Of a stretch of 33,754 bases of DNA, positions 1 through 7,971 are shown piece after piece; positions within the stretch are counted from its first letter, which is position 1, and each line of letters opens with the position of its first letter. Origin of the DNA: a virus. Made by a program: the position numbers and the translations under genes. The stretch covers positions 1 to 33,754 of the IMG/VR virus record IMGVR_UViG_3300028030_000292; one strand, written 5' to 3'. The notes below the pieces were generated by a model. That model had not been told where the DNA came from and did not search any database. It saw only the letters and a list, made by a program, of their open reading frames with translations.

Positions 1-252
1 GTCTTGTAAAAATAAGAAGATTTAAACTATTTTTATTGTTTATTGTTAAGTATAAGAAATAATTAAGGTTTAAGCTAATTGTTAAGTAATTTAGTATAGT
101 TAGTTAACAATAAAGAGTAGGGTAAGCAAGGAAGGGTTGATTTTAAAGGATTTATAAGCTATTTTAAGAAAAAAAGAGAAAATCAAAGAAAAATGGAGAT
201 TGGGTTGTGTGATAAAACTTAATTTAAAACTTTAACTTTTATTTGTAAGTCT
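1..252. promoter_or_regulatory. AT-rich leader upstream of the late operon, with repeated ATTGTTAAGTA
   Basis: No convincing gene is present; the only short frame, near 193, encodes 9 residues. ATTGTTAAGTA occurs exactly at 42-52 and 78-88, 36 bp apart, and an inverted ATTGTTAA lies at 104-111 (read as TTAACAAT). This arrangement looks like binding sites for a regulator. Weak sigma70-like boxes can be drawn, for example TTGATT at 137-142 and TATTTT at 160-165 with 17 bp between, but each matches consensus at only four of six positions. The stretch lies directly before the first late gene, so a late promoter here is expected by position, not demonstrated. Confidence 0.35.
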
Positions 253-801
253 ATGAATAAATTAGAAAAATTGGTAATAGATGACATTTTGAAATGGGAA
301 GGTGGTTACTCTGATAATCCAGCAGATTCCGGGAAAATCACGAATTTTGGCATAACTTCCAAAACTTTTCATGAATGGCAAAAGCACGATCCTTTTGCTC
401 CTGCCTTAAACTCTGTCAAAGATCTTACTAAAGACCAGGCCTACCTCTTTTATTCCTGGTATTTTAACAAGTATAGAATAAATAAATTAATTAGCTTCCC
501 ACTTTTGTTTTGGTTTATGTCGGATTCTGTTGTTCAGCATGGCGCTTATCCGATTTACTGGTTGCAAAAAACAGTTGGGACCGTTCCAGATGGAATTATA
601 GGACCTAAAACTGTTTCTTGTGTACAAAAGGCAGGAGAACAAGATGTATATTTTAGGCTTATTGCAGAGCGTATTCAGTTTTATGGTCAAATCGTTAGCA
701 AAAACCATAGCCAGGCTATTTTTACAAGGGGCTGGCTAAGAAGGGTTACAAGATTTATTTTGCTAGATTATCCAACACGGAGGGTTATATGTCAGAGCTA
801 A
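253..801 (+). CDS. Endolysin, glycoside hydrolase family 108 type
   Basis: Predicted peptidoglycan hydrolase (N-acetylmuramidase type) that degrades the host wall at lysis. The N-terminus carries the family signature: a glutamate in WEGGYSDNPAD (about residues 15-25) followed by ITNFGIT (about 30-36), with the Glu as expected general acid. The second half (about residues 95-180), with VPDGIIGPKT, resembles the C-terminal peptidoglycan-binding domain that normally follows. At 182 residues the length is normal. There is no signal peptide, so export would depend on the holin-like product of the next gene, whose start overlaps this stop by 13 bp. No Shine-Dalgarno is visible before this ATG, unlike nearly all other genes here. 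Confidence 0.88.
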   Translation: MNKLEKLVIDDILKWEGGYSDNPADSGKITNFGITSKTFHEWQKHDPFAPALNSVKDLTKDQAYLFYSWYFNKYRINKLISFPLLFWFMSDSVVQHGAYPIYWLQKTVGTVPDGIIGPKTVSCVQKAGEQDVYFRLIAERIQFYGQIVSKNHSQAIFTRGWLRRVTRFILLDYPTRRVICQS

Positions 802-1031
802 ACAGCTATAATAATTGGAAAGGTCTAACACAAGAACAAAAAGATTACGCAATTTACGACTTTTTTAAAGATATGCAAACAGGGATAAAAGACATCCAGG
901 ACTCTCTAAACAAGCTAGATTGTAGGCTTAAAAAGTTAGAAGGTAAGAGCTTGTATTATAAAAGCGCTGCATTTTTAGGGGGTATTTTTGGAGGAGCAGT
1001 TGCTATGTTAATGCAGCTATTGTCTAAATAA
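789..1031 (+). CDS. Holin-like membrane protein (XhlA-like)
   Basis: An 80-residue protein with a soluble, coiled-coil-like N-terminal half (heptad-like IKDIQDSLNKLDCRLKKLE, residues about 34-52) and one C-terminal membrane segment (AAFLGGIFGGAVAMLMQLL, about 60-78). This is the layout of XhlA/haemolysin-type lysis proteins, which sit in the inner membrane and help the endolysin reach the wall. The ribosome site GGAGGG lies just before the ATG, and the start overlaps the endolysin stop, so the two are probably translationally coupled. The family assignment rests on architecture and position and could also fit a spanin-like or anti-holin role. Confidence 0.6.
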   Translation: MSELNSYNNWKGLTQEQKDYAIYDFFKDMQTGIKDIQDSLNKLDCRLKKLEGKSLYYKSAAFLGGIFGGAVAMLMQLLSK

Positions 1032-1043
1032 AATGTCAAAAAA

Positions 1044-1463
1044 ATGGCTAGAAAAAAAGTAGAAAAAACTAAAAAACAAGCTGCTATAAACAATTTCCCT
1101 CGAAAAGGCGCTAAAATTAAACAACGTAGATGGTCGGACCGGGAGATAGAAGAGGCGCTATTAAGAAATTTTGGGATTATTTCTTACGCTGCAAAGGAGT
1201 TAGGATGTTCTTATTCTGCTTTGTGGAAAAGAGTACATGCAACAGAAGAGCTTTTAGCAGCAAAAGAAAGAGCAGAAGAGAAGATATTAGACATTGCAGA
1301 AGCACAATTATTTAAGAATATTAAGGAAGGTAAAGAGGCATCTTTATTTTTCTTTTTAAAATGTAGAGGTAAGCATAGGGGTTATGTAGAAAAACACCAG
1401 GTAGAGAATTTGGGCGACATAAAAATCAAAATCGTGCATGAAGATGGCAAGAAAAAAGACTAA
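1044..1463 (+). CDS. Terminase small subunit (HTH DNA-binding)
   Basis: A 139-residue basic protein placed directly before the large terminase. It has a lysine-rich N-terminus, a helix-turn-helix around residues 48-68 (SYAAKELGCSYSALWKRV), a long helix (EELLAAKERAEEKILDIAEAQ) and a segment LFFFLKCRGKHRGY typical of small terminase subunits, which recognise phage DNA and recruit the packaging motor. The last 26 bases overlap the next gene. The start has only a weak ribosome site, and coupling to the holin-like gene that ends 12 bp upstream is likely. The assignment rests on motif pattern and synteny. Confidence 0.75.
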   Translation: MARKKVEKTKKQAAINNFPRKGAKIKQRRWSDREIEEALLRNFGIISYAAKELGCSYSALWKRVHATEELLAAKERAEEKILDIAEAQLFKNIKEGKEASLFFFLKCRGKHRGYVEKHQVENLGDIKIKIVHEDGKKKD

Positions 1464-2784
1464 ACAAAAGCAAATAGAAGAGATTACGCTTAAGATTACT
1501 TATGTGCCTTGTTTAAGAAAAGTCCTGTTTGAAGAAGGTTTAAGGCGCAAGGTAATTACAAAAGGAAGGCGACTAGGCCTTACTCAGTGTATGTCTCACT
1601 TTCTTATAGAACAGATGCTCCAAAATGAGATAAAATGCATGTGGGGTGATACTGTTTCGGGGAATATTAGGCGTTATATACAGCGTTATTGGATGCCAAT
1701 TTTGAAGCAGTTGCCTAGTTATATTTGGGAATGGCAAAAGCAAGATAACATTGTGCGTATAAATAAAAGTATTTGCGATTTTAGGAGTGGAGATAGGCCA
1801 GAAAATTGGGAAGGATTTGGGTATCACTATATTTTTCTGAACGAGGCTGGAATTATCCTTGAAGATAGGTATTTATGGGAGAATGCAGTTAGGCCAATGC
1901 TGTTAGATTTTCCAAAAAGTGTTGCAATTGTAGGTGGTACTCCAAAAGGGAAGAACCTGTTTTACGAGCTTTGGGAGGATGCAAAACAGGACAAAACAGG
2001 CAGGAAAAGGGCTTATCAATTCAGCAGTTATGAAAACCCTTATATCGACCATGCAGAAATAGATGAAATGAAGAGCGACTTACCCGAGAATATTGCCAGG
2101 CAAGAGATTTACGGAGAGTTTGTGGATGTGTCTGAGAACTATTTATTCCCCTATAATTTAGTTTTTGACGCAATGCACATGAAAAAGTGTGCAGACGAAA
2201 GCGGAGTTGAAATTTGGGGGCTTGACGTTGCCCGTGGAGGTGATGATTTTACAGTGTTGGCAAAAAGAAGAGGGTTGCATATTTACGAGCTAGTAAAGAG
2301 GCATGGTCTTGACACTATGGAAGTAGTAACATTTGTAAGTGATGAGGTTAGAAAAGCAAAAATTAGACCTCATACGATTTTTGTAGATACAATTGGAATT
2401 GGTGCAGGAGTATATGATAGGTTAAATCAGCTATCTTTTCCTGTTTTTCCTGCAACTGTTAGCAATAAAGCTACCAGGCAAGAGCTTAAGAATATGCGCT
2501 GCGAAATGTATGTAAATCTTTTAGAAAAGCTAAAGTTAGGACTAAAATTAGTTTATGACAGAGATTTATTGTTAGATCTTACAAATTTAAAGTTTCTGTT
2601 CGATTCTCAAGGTAAAATGTATTTGGAACCAAAAGATAAGCTAAAGCAGCGTATAGGTAGAAGTCCAGATGCAGCAGATGCAGCAGCTTTAACGTGCTAT
2701 ACAGAGGTAGCGCCAAATATAGGTAAAGATTACAATCAAATAGTAAAATCTTATATAGAAATCCCAAGTGTTTCTGCTTGGTAA
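1438..2784 (+). CDS. Terminase large subunit (ATPase and nuclease)
   Basis: DNA-packaging motor: the N-terminal ATPase drives DNA into the prohead and the C-terminal RNase H-fold nuclease cuts the concatemer. The Walker A region is KGRRLGLT (residues 42-49), lacking the usual GKT lysine. The Walker B region is YIFLNEAG (131-138), with Asn where Asp is usual. The coupling motif VGGTPKGKN (165-173) is intact. The nuclease part has LDVARGGDD (D263), FVDTIG (D317) and SPDAADAAA (D411, D414), the acidic set of the Terminase_6C domain. At 448 residues the length is normal for this group. The real start may be the ATG at 1444, which gives MARKKT. It overlaps the small subunit gene. Confidence 0.9.
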   Translation: MKMARKKTKQKQIEEITLKITYVPCLRKVLFEEGLRRKVITKGRRLGLTQCMSHFLIEQMLQNEIKCMWGDTVSGNIRRYIQRYWMPILKQLPSYIWEWQKQDNIVRINKSICDFRSGDRPENWEGFGYHYIFLNEAGIILEDRYLWENAVRPMLLDFPKSVAIVGGTPKGKNLFYELWEDAKQDKTGRKRAYQFSSYENPYIDHAEIDEMKSDLPENIARQEIYGEFVDVSENYLFPYNLVFDAMHMKKCADESGVEIWGLDVARGGDDFTVLAKRRGLHIYELVKRHGLDTMEVVTFVSDEVRKAKIRPHTIFVDTIGIGAGVYDRLNQLSFPVFPATVSNKATRQELKNMRCEMYVNLLEKLKLGLKLVYDRDLLLDLTNLKFLFDSQGKMYLEPKDKLKQRIGRSPDAADAAALTCYTEVAPNIGKDYNQIVKSYIEIPSVSAW

Positions 2785-2796
2785 GAGGTAAGAGAT

Positions 2797-4629
2797 ATGG
2801 AAATCCAGGAAGTTTTAGATAGGGTAAAAATAGACATAGAGAACGCAGAGGAGTACTTTGATTCTTATGTGAAACCAAAACTTATAGAGCGTTATCAAAT
2901 TTACAATGCAGATAAAGAATACTACAAGACGCTATTTAAGAAATTATCTCAGAGAAGTTCTGTAGTTTCCACGGATGTTGCGGATGTGGTCGAGTGGGCG
3001 TTACCTAGTCTGATGCGAATTTTCTTTGGTGGAGAGGACGTGGTTGTTGTTAGAGGCAGAACAGCAGACGATGTGTCAAAAGCAGACAAAATGCAAAAGT
3101 TGCTCAATTTTCAAATTCAAGTACAAAATCCAGGCTTTTTGGTATTTTATAGGTGGTTTAAAGATGCTTTTGTAAGTGGTTTAGGTGTAATAAAGTGCTG
3201 GTGGGAGCAGAAAGACAAAGAAGAGACCAAAAAGACTTTGTTTTCTTTACAGGAGATAGAGTTTTTGAAACAGAACCAGAACATAGAAATCCAAGAAATT
3301 CAAGTCTTGCCAAACAATTTATATGCAGTTGTAACCTACAAAGAGAAGGTTACATATAAAAATCAACCTGTGTTTAATAATATTCCCCCAAATGAATTTA
3401 TTTTTTATCCAGATGCAGCCTCGGTTGCTAATTCTTCTTTTACTGCTCATAGGAAATTAGTAACAGTCGATTATTTAAGGCGTATGGCCCAAAAAGGAGT
3501 ATACAGCAAAAAAGCAGTAGAAGAGGCGATACAAAGAGGTCAAGATAAGGAACTGGATTATCAGGACGAGTTGATGGTTGCTATTAAGCCAGATCAAAGC
3601 CAATTCACTCCTGGAAGAGTGGACGATAAGGCAAGGATGAAGTTTAAGCTATATGAATGCTATACAAAGTACGACATAAACGACGATGGGCTCCTTGAAC
3701 CTGTTATTGTTACAGTTGTGAATAATGTAATTTTAAGGGTTGAAGAAAATTTATACGAAAGACCTCCATTTTTTACGCTTGCTCCAATTTTAGAGCCATA
3801 CGAGATTTGGGGAAAAAGCTTTTCAGACATAATCGGAGATATACAGCATATCAAGACTGCTCTTATTAGACAAATTCTTGTAAACATCTCTCTAAACAAC
3901 GATCCAAAAACTGAAGTTGTGGAGAATTTGGTAAACTTAGAGGATGTGGTTTTAGATAAGAGTTTTATTAGGGTTAAACAGCCTGGAGCAATAAAACCTT
4001 TTCCAACTCAGCCTTTAGCACCTTGGACCTATAATTTTTTAGAATACATAGAACAACATAAAGAAAACAGGACTGGGATAAGTAGATATATTCAGGGTTT
4101 AGACCCAAATAGTCTAAACAAAACAGCAACAGGAATTCAGCTTTTAATGGGTGCTGGTCAACAAAGATTAGAGCTGGTTGCAAGAATATTTGCAGAAACA
4201 GGAATAAAAGACTTTTTTAGATTTTTAATAGGGTTAAATCAACGCTTTATAAGTGAACAAACAGTTGTAAGACTTACAAACGAAGAGCTAGAGATTACCC
4301 CAGACGATTTGCAAGGCAAGTTTGACCTAGAGATTAATACTGGAGTTGGAATAGGTGTTAAAGAGCAAAATTTAAGAAATATGCAGATGTTGTTGCAGAT
4401 TTATCCACAACTAACGCAGGTTGGAATAGTAACACCTAAAAATATTTATAATTTTGCAAAGAAGTATTTTGAAACTTTAGGCTTTAAAAATGTAGACGAC
4501 TTCATAACTGACCCAGATAGAATGCAGCAACAAATAGGAGGAATAAATGCAGCAACAGGACAAAATGAAGCTCCTGGAGGACCTGCGGGAGAAATTTTTC
4601 AGGGCACTCAAGGCCAGGGACTTGGTTGA
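2797..4629 (+). CDS. Portal protein, P22-like
   Basis: A 610-residue portal subunit, expected to form the dodecameric ring at one capsid vertex through which DNA enters and leaves. Length, place straight after TerL, and segments such as FYRWFKDAFVSGLGVIKCWW (about 113-132), PPNEFIFYPDA (about 197-207) and the late LEINTGVGIG with the following Q-rich helix fit the P22/podovirus portal family. The C-terminus is rich in Gly, Gln and Ala (GINAATGQNEAPGGPAGE), as in portal barrel tails. The last 83 bases overlap the next gene in another frame. Confidence 0.88.
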   Translation: MEIQEVLDRVKIDIENAEEYFDSYVKPKLIERYQIYNADKEYYKTLFKKLSQRSSVVSTDVADVVEWALPSLMRIFFGGEDVVVVRGRTADDVSKADKMQKLLNFQIQVQNPGFLVFYRWFKDAFVSGLGVIKCWWEQKDKEETKKTLFSLQEIEFLKQNQNIEIQEIQVLPNNLYAVVTYKEKVTYKNQPVFNNIPPNEFIFYPDAASVANSSFTAHRKLVTVDYLRRMAQKGVYSKKAVEEAIQRGQDKELDYQDELMVAIKPDQSQFTPGRVDDKARMKFKLYECYTKYDINDDGLLEPVIVTVVNNVILRVEENLYERPPFFTLAPILEPYEIWGKSFSDIIGDIQHIKTALIRQILVNISLNNDPKTEVVENLVNLEDVVLDKSFIRVKQPGAIKPFPTQPLAPWTYNFLEYIEQHKENRTGISRYIQGLDPNSLNKTATGIQLLMGAGQQRLELVARIFAETGIKDFFRFLIGLNQRFISEQTVVRLTNEELEITPDDLQGKFDLEINTGVGIGVKEQNLRNMQMLLQIYPQLTQVGIVTPKNIYNFAKKYFETLGFKNVDDFITDPDRMQQQIGGINAATGQNEAPGGPAGEIFQGTQGQGLG

Positions 4630-4831
4630 TGTTTTTCGGGAATATGTGGTTGAAATGCAAAAACTTTTGTTTGAAGACTGGAAAGGTTCGGGCATAGAAA
4701 ATTGGGAGAAAATAAGAGCAGAACTTACAATTCTTGACAAATTCTTACAAAAACTTGAAAATGATGCTAAAAACAGTTATATTTATAGGGAAGATATGCA
4801 AAATTTAGATAATTTAAATGAGGAGGATTAA
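4547..4831 (+). CDS. Unknown helical protein between portal and scaffold
   Basis: A 94-residue, mostly helical, charged protein with no family I recognise. The start at 4547 is set by a perfect AGGAGG five bases upstream, which lies inside the portal coding sequence, so the first 83 bases encode both proteins in different frames. The body (KLLEDLREKFFRALKARDL and EKIRAELTILDKFLQKLE) suggests two amphipathic helices and possible oligomerisation. Its position between portal and scaffold points to a head-assembly role such as a portal-scaffold adaptor or internal head protein. That role is inference from place only. Confidence 0.75.
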   Translation: MQQQDKMKLLEDLREKFFRALKARDLVDVFREYVVEMQKLLFEDWKGSGIENWEKIRAELTILDKFLQKLENDAKNSYIYREDMQNLDNLNEED

Positions 4832-4832
4832 A

Positions 4833-5783
4833 ATGTTAGAAAATAAAGAGAACATCTCTGCTGGTAATGCTCTTGAAGGACAAGAGGTGCAAGGGCAGCA
4901 GGCTGTTGAGGGTTCTGGTGAACAGTCTCAAGAGAGTTCTGACTTCTTTCTGGATGAAGAAGGAAGCCTTCAGGGCAACTTTAATGACTGGGTAGGCGAG
5001 AAAGACGATACAACGCCTACTCAAGAAGCAGAGACTGGTGAGAAGGAACCTTCAGCAGAAGAGAATGGCAACGGTCAGGAAGCAAATTATTATGCTCCAG
5101 AAGAGTTGGCTCAACTTGAACTGCATGAGGTTGATTTTAACCGACTGAGTCCAGAGTTGAGGCCATATTATGAAGCTCTTTTAAAACAAACCGTTGCCGA
5201 GAAAACTACACAGCCTCAATCTTCTGAACAGACAACTCAACCTCAAGATCCCCTAGATGCGATTAAGGAAGAGGCTAAAAAGCGAGTGATACAGAGGTTT
5301 GGCGAGTTTGATGAGTTGAATCCAGAGCATATCACTGCTCTAGCATTTGAAGCTAGTAGGCTTTCAAATGAATACCAAAAGCAGGAAGTTCTTCAACGAA
5401 AATTCCAGGAATTAAAATCGTCTGAGCCATACTTTGACCACATTGATAGGTATGCTCAGGAGAAGTTGTTAGAATTGCCTGCAAAAGAATATCTCAAACT
5501 TGCTAAAGCTCTACAGGAAAAAGATGCAAATGTTGTTCTCCCTTTTTGGGAGAAATGTAGGCGTGAATTTTACGAACAGAAATTAGGAAAAAGTTTAGGC
5601 ACAACAAACACACAAACAAAACAAACACAGACTCAGGCTCCAGTTCAAGGCAAAAAGCCACCTACACTAGAAGGTGCTGGCTTAGGTCAAGTTGACACCC
5701 AAAGCCAGATAAAACCTCGTGATTTCGCTAGAATGAGCGAGGATGAGCAGGCTGCTGCCTTGATAAGGATGGGCCTAGTCTGA
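4833..5783 (+). CDS. Scaffolding protein
   Basis: A 316-residue acidic, Gln- and Glu-rich, low-complexity protein directly before the major capsid gene, the usual shape and place of a podovirus scaffold that templates prohead assembly and then leaves. The N-terminal third is strongly acidic and probably disordered; residues about 130-240 are helical and charged (EEAKKRVIQRFGEFDELNPEH); a Gln/Thr linker (TQTKQTQTQAPVQ) precedes a short C-terminal helix (KPRDFARMSEDEQAAALIRM), probably the coat-binding end as in P22. Start 4833 is chosen over 4818 because AGGAGG sits seven bases before it. Confidence 0.82.
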   Translation: MLENKENISAGNALEGQEVQGQQAVEGSGEQSQESSDFFLDEEGSLQGNFNDWVGEKDDTTPTQEAETGEKEPSAEENGNGQEANYYAPEELAQLELHEVDFNRLSPELRPYYEALLKQTVAEKTTQPQSSEQTTQPQDPLDAIKEEAKKRVIQRFGEFDELNPEHITALAFEASRLSNEYQKQEVLQRKFQELKSSEPYFDHIDRYAQEKLLELPAKEYLKLAKALQEKDANVVLPFWEKCRREFYEQKLGKSLGTTNTQTKQTQTQAPVQGKKPPTLEGAGLGQVDTQSQIKPRDFARMSEDEQAAALIRMGLV

Positions 5784-5805
5784 TTTGATAAGAAGGAGGT
5801 AAAAG

Positions 5806-6687
5806 ATGGCAGATCTTATAACTTATAACGCTGTTGGCAACAGGGAAGATTTATCTGATATAATTACAAACATTTCTCCAACTGATACTCCGCTTTATAG
5901 TGGATTTGGTAGGGGTGAGCCAGCTACTGCTACTTATCACGAATGGGTAGAAGATGCTCTAAAGACTCCTGGGTCCAATGCCCAGGTTGAGGGAGCTGCT
6001 TATACAGTCTCCACTCCAACCACAAGGACAAGAAAGGGTAATTATACACAGATATTTGAGCAGGGATATGGTGTATCCAGGACTCAGGAGGCTGTTCAAA
6101 AAGCTGGTATTAAGTCTGAAATAGCATATCAAATGACAAAGGCTATGAAAGAGATTGCAAATGATGTTGAATATGCGATTGTTAGGAACCTAACTGCTGC
6201 TGCTGGCGATGCTACTACTCCAAGAACCTTAGGTGGTATCCAGGCCTTTGTTACTACAAATGTACTGGATAATGGTGGGACTGCCAGGGCTCTTACCGAA
6301 GACCTTCTAAACGATGGCGTGCAGGCTGCATGGGAAGATGGTGGCAATCCAAATATGGTTGTTTGTTCTGGTTCTAAAAAAAGGACTATCAGTGGTTTTA
6401 CTGCGGGAACTACCAAGACAATAGACGCTCAAGATAAAAGACTCATAGCTGCTATAGATGTATATGAGTCTGATTTTGGAATTCTCAGGATAGTACCTCA
6501 TAGGCTTATGGAATCAGACAAAATATATATACTTGAAAAGGGCAGGTGGAAAATCTCTTATTTGCGTCCTTTTGCTACTCGTCCAGTTGCAGAGACTAAG
6601 GACGCCATAGAAAAAGTGATAATTGGAGAGCTAACTTTGGAAGCAAGGGCAGAAAAAGCAAACGCCATAGTCAAAGATTTAAGTTAA
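5806..6687 (+). CDS. Major capsid protein, DUF5309/SU10 type
   Basis: A 293-residue coat protein. The N-terminus (GNREDLSDIITNISPTDTPL), followed by YHEWVEDAL, then RTRKGNYTQIFEQGYGVSRT and a helix ending EIANDVEYAIVRN, is the pattern of the DUF5309 (SU10 major capsid) family, an HK97-fold coat. The later ALTEDLLNDGVQAAWEDGG and VVCSGSKKRTISGF fit the P- and A-domain part. Start 5806 has a perfect AAGGAGGT site. It lies directly after the scaffold gene and before a small gene and terminator, so its expression can be set apart from the genes downstream. Confidence 0.92.
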   Translation: MADLITYNAVGNREDLSDIITNISPTDTPLYSGFGRGEPATATYHEWVEDALKTPGSNAQVEGAAYTVSTPTTRTRKGNYTQIFEQGYGVSRTQEAVQKAGIKSEIAYQMTKAMKEIANDVEYAIVRNLTAAAGDATTPRTLGGIQAFVTTNVLDNGGTARALTEDLLNDGVQAAWEDGGNPNMVVCSGSKKRTISGFTAGTTKTIDAQDKRLIAAIDVYESDFGILRIVPHRLMESDKIYILEKGRWKISYLRPFATRPVAETKDAIEKVIIGELTLEARAEKANAIVKDLS

Positions 6688-6700
6688 TAGGAGGCTTACT

Positions 6701-6907
6701 ATGAACTTTTTAAAAATATTTGCCCTAGTTACTTTATTAAGCTCTAAGGTTGGGGAAGCTCTGCAAGACCAGGAGTTATCTGTAAAAGAAATTCTGGATA
6801 TTGCAGAGGAAGCAACCAAAAAGCTAATAGGTAAAGACTTTTCTCAAATTGCGATTAAGTTCGCAAAAGATGAGAAGGGCAGGACTAAGGTGGAGTTTGT
6901 AATATAG
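6701..6907 (+). CDS. Small unknown protein after the capsid gene
   Basis: A 68-residue protein with a strong ribosome site (AGGAGG) 14 bp after the coat gene stop. Residues 1-15 are hydrophobic (MNFLKIFALVTLLSS) and could be a signal peptide or membrane anchor; the rest is an amphipathic helix (KEILDIAEEATKKLIG) and a short strand end. It shares the coat transcript and is followed at once by a terminator, suggesting high expression. A decoration or head-completion role is possible, but no family is recognised. Confidence 0.7.
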   Translation: MNFLKIFALVTLLSSKVGEALQDQELSVKEILDIAEEATKKLIGKDFSQIAIKFAKDEKGRTKVEFVI

Positions 6908-6912
6908 AATTT

Positions 6913-6940
6913 GGGCAGAGCAGGTCTCTGCCCTTTTTTT
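6913..6940 (+). terminator. Rho-independent terminator after the capsid unit
   Basis: A perfect 8-bp stem GGGCAGAG/CTCTGCCC (6913-6920 with 6926-6933), a 5-base loop and seven Ts (6934-6940). It lies inside the late block with no clear new promoter just after it, so it probably acts as a partial terminator that keeps coat protein output above that of the tail genes. Confidence 0.9.
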
Positions 6941-6956
6941 AAAACAGGAGGATAAT

Positions 6957-7196
6957 ATGGCTATACCAAACATTGTGGCGCAAAATTCATCTACAAAACA
7001 GCCAAACAGTATTTTAGATGGAGTAATTGGGTATGATGAAGCAGATTATGGCGGAGGATTTGCAAATTATACACCTCCAACGCCTTCAGATGTAGATTTT
7101 GATATAAGAGTTGCAAAGGACACAAATGCAACTACACCTGGGAAGAGGTTATATATCTATGCTGGCGGCGCTTGGCATTATGTGGCTTTAACATAG
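6957..7196 (+). CDS. Small structural protein, unknown
   Basis: A 79-residue protein with an AGGAGG ribosome site. The N-terminal half is flexible (polar, Ser/Asn/Pro-rich); the C-terminal half looks beta-rich (DVDFDIRVAKDT, KRLYIYAGGAWHYVAL), the look of small decoration or fibre-tip modules. It directly follows the coat terminator and heads a run of four small genes before the adaptor gene, so a head-decoration or head-fibre role is plausible but unproven. Confidence 0.7.
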   Translation: MAIPNIVAQNSSTKQPNSILDGVIGYDEADYGGGFANYTPPTPSDVDFDIRVAKDTNATTPGKRLYIYAGGAWHYVALT

Positions 7197-7206
7197 AGGG
7201 TTTAAT

Positions 7207-7488
7207 ATGAAAAGAAAAGTTTTTTTAGAGGAACCACAAGAAGGGCACTATAAAGTTCATGTTGTAAGCGATATAGGGGATTTAATTAGGCTAAACAACC
7301 TAGAAAAAAAAGAAATAAGAAAAGGATTTTCTAAAAAGAAAACTATGCGTAAAATCGGCTCTATCCCTTTGGATGCTCTCATGAGCTTGCCTTTTGAAAA
7401 AGCTATTGAGATTATGAGTGATGATAGAGCAATGAAAAAGTTCTTAAAAGAAAATCCTCAATACAGGACAAGTGAAGGGAGGATTTAG
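7207..7488 (+). CDS. Unknown protein in the head-completion region
   Basis: A 93-residue basic protein of no recognised family, with a lysine-rich middle (KKEIRKGFSKKKTMRK, about 34-49) and a helical C-terminus (PFEKAIEIMSDDRAMKKFLK). It starts 10 bp after the preceding stop and ends two bases before the next ATG, so it is part of one tightly packed transcript. A virion or assembly function is suggested only by its neighbours. Confidence 0.65.
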   Translation: MKRKVFLEEPQEGHYKVHVVSDIGDLIRLNNLEKKEIRKGFSKKKTMRKIGSIPLDALMSLPFEKAIEIMSDDRAMKKFLKENPQYRTSEGRI

Positions 7489-7490
7489 TT

Positions 7491-7784
7491 ATGGAGACTT
7501 ATGTACCTGAAAGACTTGTAAAAACTTATTCAATCGCTGCTGCCGGAAATGTTTCAGATGTAATTTCTGTTGAGTTTGAAGTCTCAAATGTAAATATTAC
7601 AAAAGGCGCAGATGTAACAGCGACCATCACTTTTTGTGGAAAAGATTATACTGATTCTTTTAGTGTTGTGTCTGATTTTGGAAGGTCTTGCAAGGGGGAT
7701 TTGTCTGTAGCTGCTTCAAATGCTGGAGCGGCTGCGGAGGATTTAACTCTTGAAATTTTAGGCATAAGACAAGAAAGAAGATAG
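7491..7784 (+). CDS. Beta-rich small structural protein, unknown
   Basis: A 97-residue protein with alternating hydrophobic strands (DVISVEFEVSNVNITKGA, DVTATITFCGKDYTDSFSVV) and an Ala-rich C-terminal stretch (SVAASNAGAAAEDLTLEILG). This looks like a small beta-sandwich such as a capsid decoration protein. GGAGG lies before the ATG. There is no recognised family and no catalytic motif. Confidence 0.7.
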   Translation: METYVPERLVKTYSIAAAGNVSDVISVEFEVSNVNITKGADVTATITFCGKDYTDSFSVVSDFGRSCKGDLSVAASNAGAAAEDLTLEILGIRQERR

Positions 7785-7792
7785 GAGGCATT

Positions 7793-7963
7793 ATGAAAGA
7801 TACTATTTTAGTTAAAAAATCAAAGAAAAACAAAAATGAAGTTTTAACTCTAGGATATGATGTTAAAGGCAAAGATGTTGTTGAAATAAGAAAAAGAGAT
7901 CTTAAGGATTTTATTAGTCTTGGGTATAAAGTTGTTAAAAAAGACACAAAGAAAGATAAGTGA
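7793..7963 (+). CDS. Small lysine-rich protein, unknown
   Basis: A 56-residue protein with a clear AGGAGG site before the ATG. It is very basic at both ends (VKKSKKNKNE and KVVKKDTKKDK) around a short folded-looking core (LTLGYDVKGKDVVEIRKRDLKDFISLGY). It sits nine bases after one gene and eight before the next, in the head-completion gene run. It may bind nucleic acid or the capsid interior, but this is only suggested by its charge. Confidence 0.65.
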   Translation: MKDTILVKKSKKNKNEVLTLGYDVKGKDVVEIRKRDLKDFISLGYKVVKKDTKKDK

Positions 7964-7971
7964 GGTTTAAT

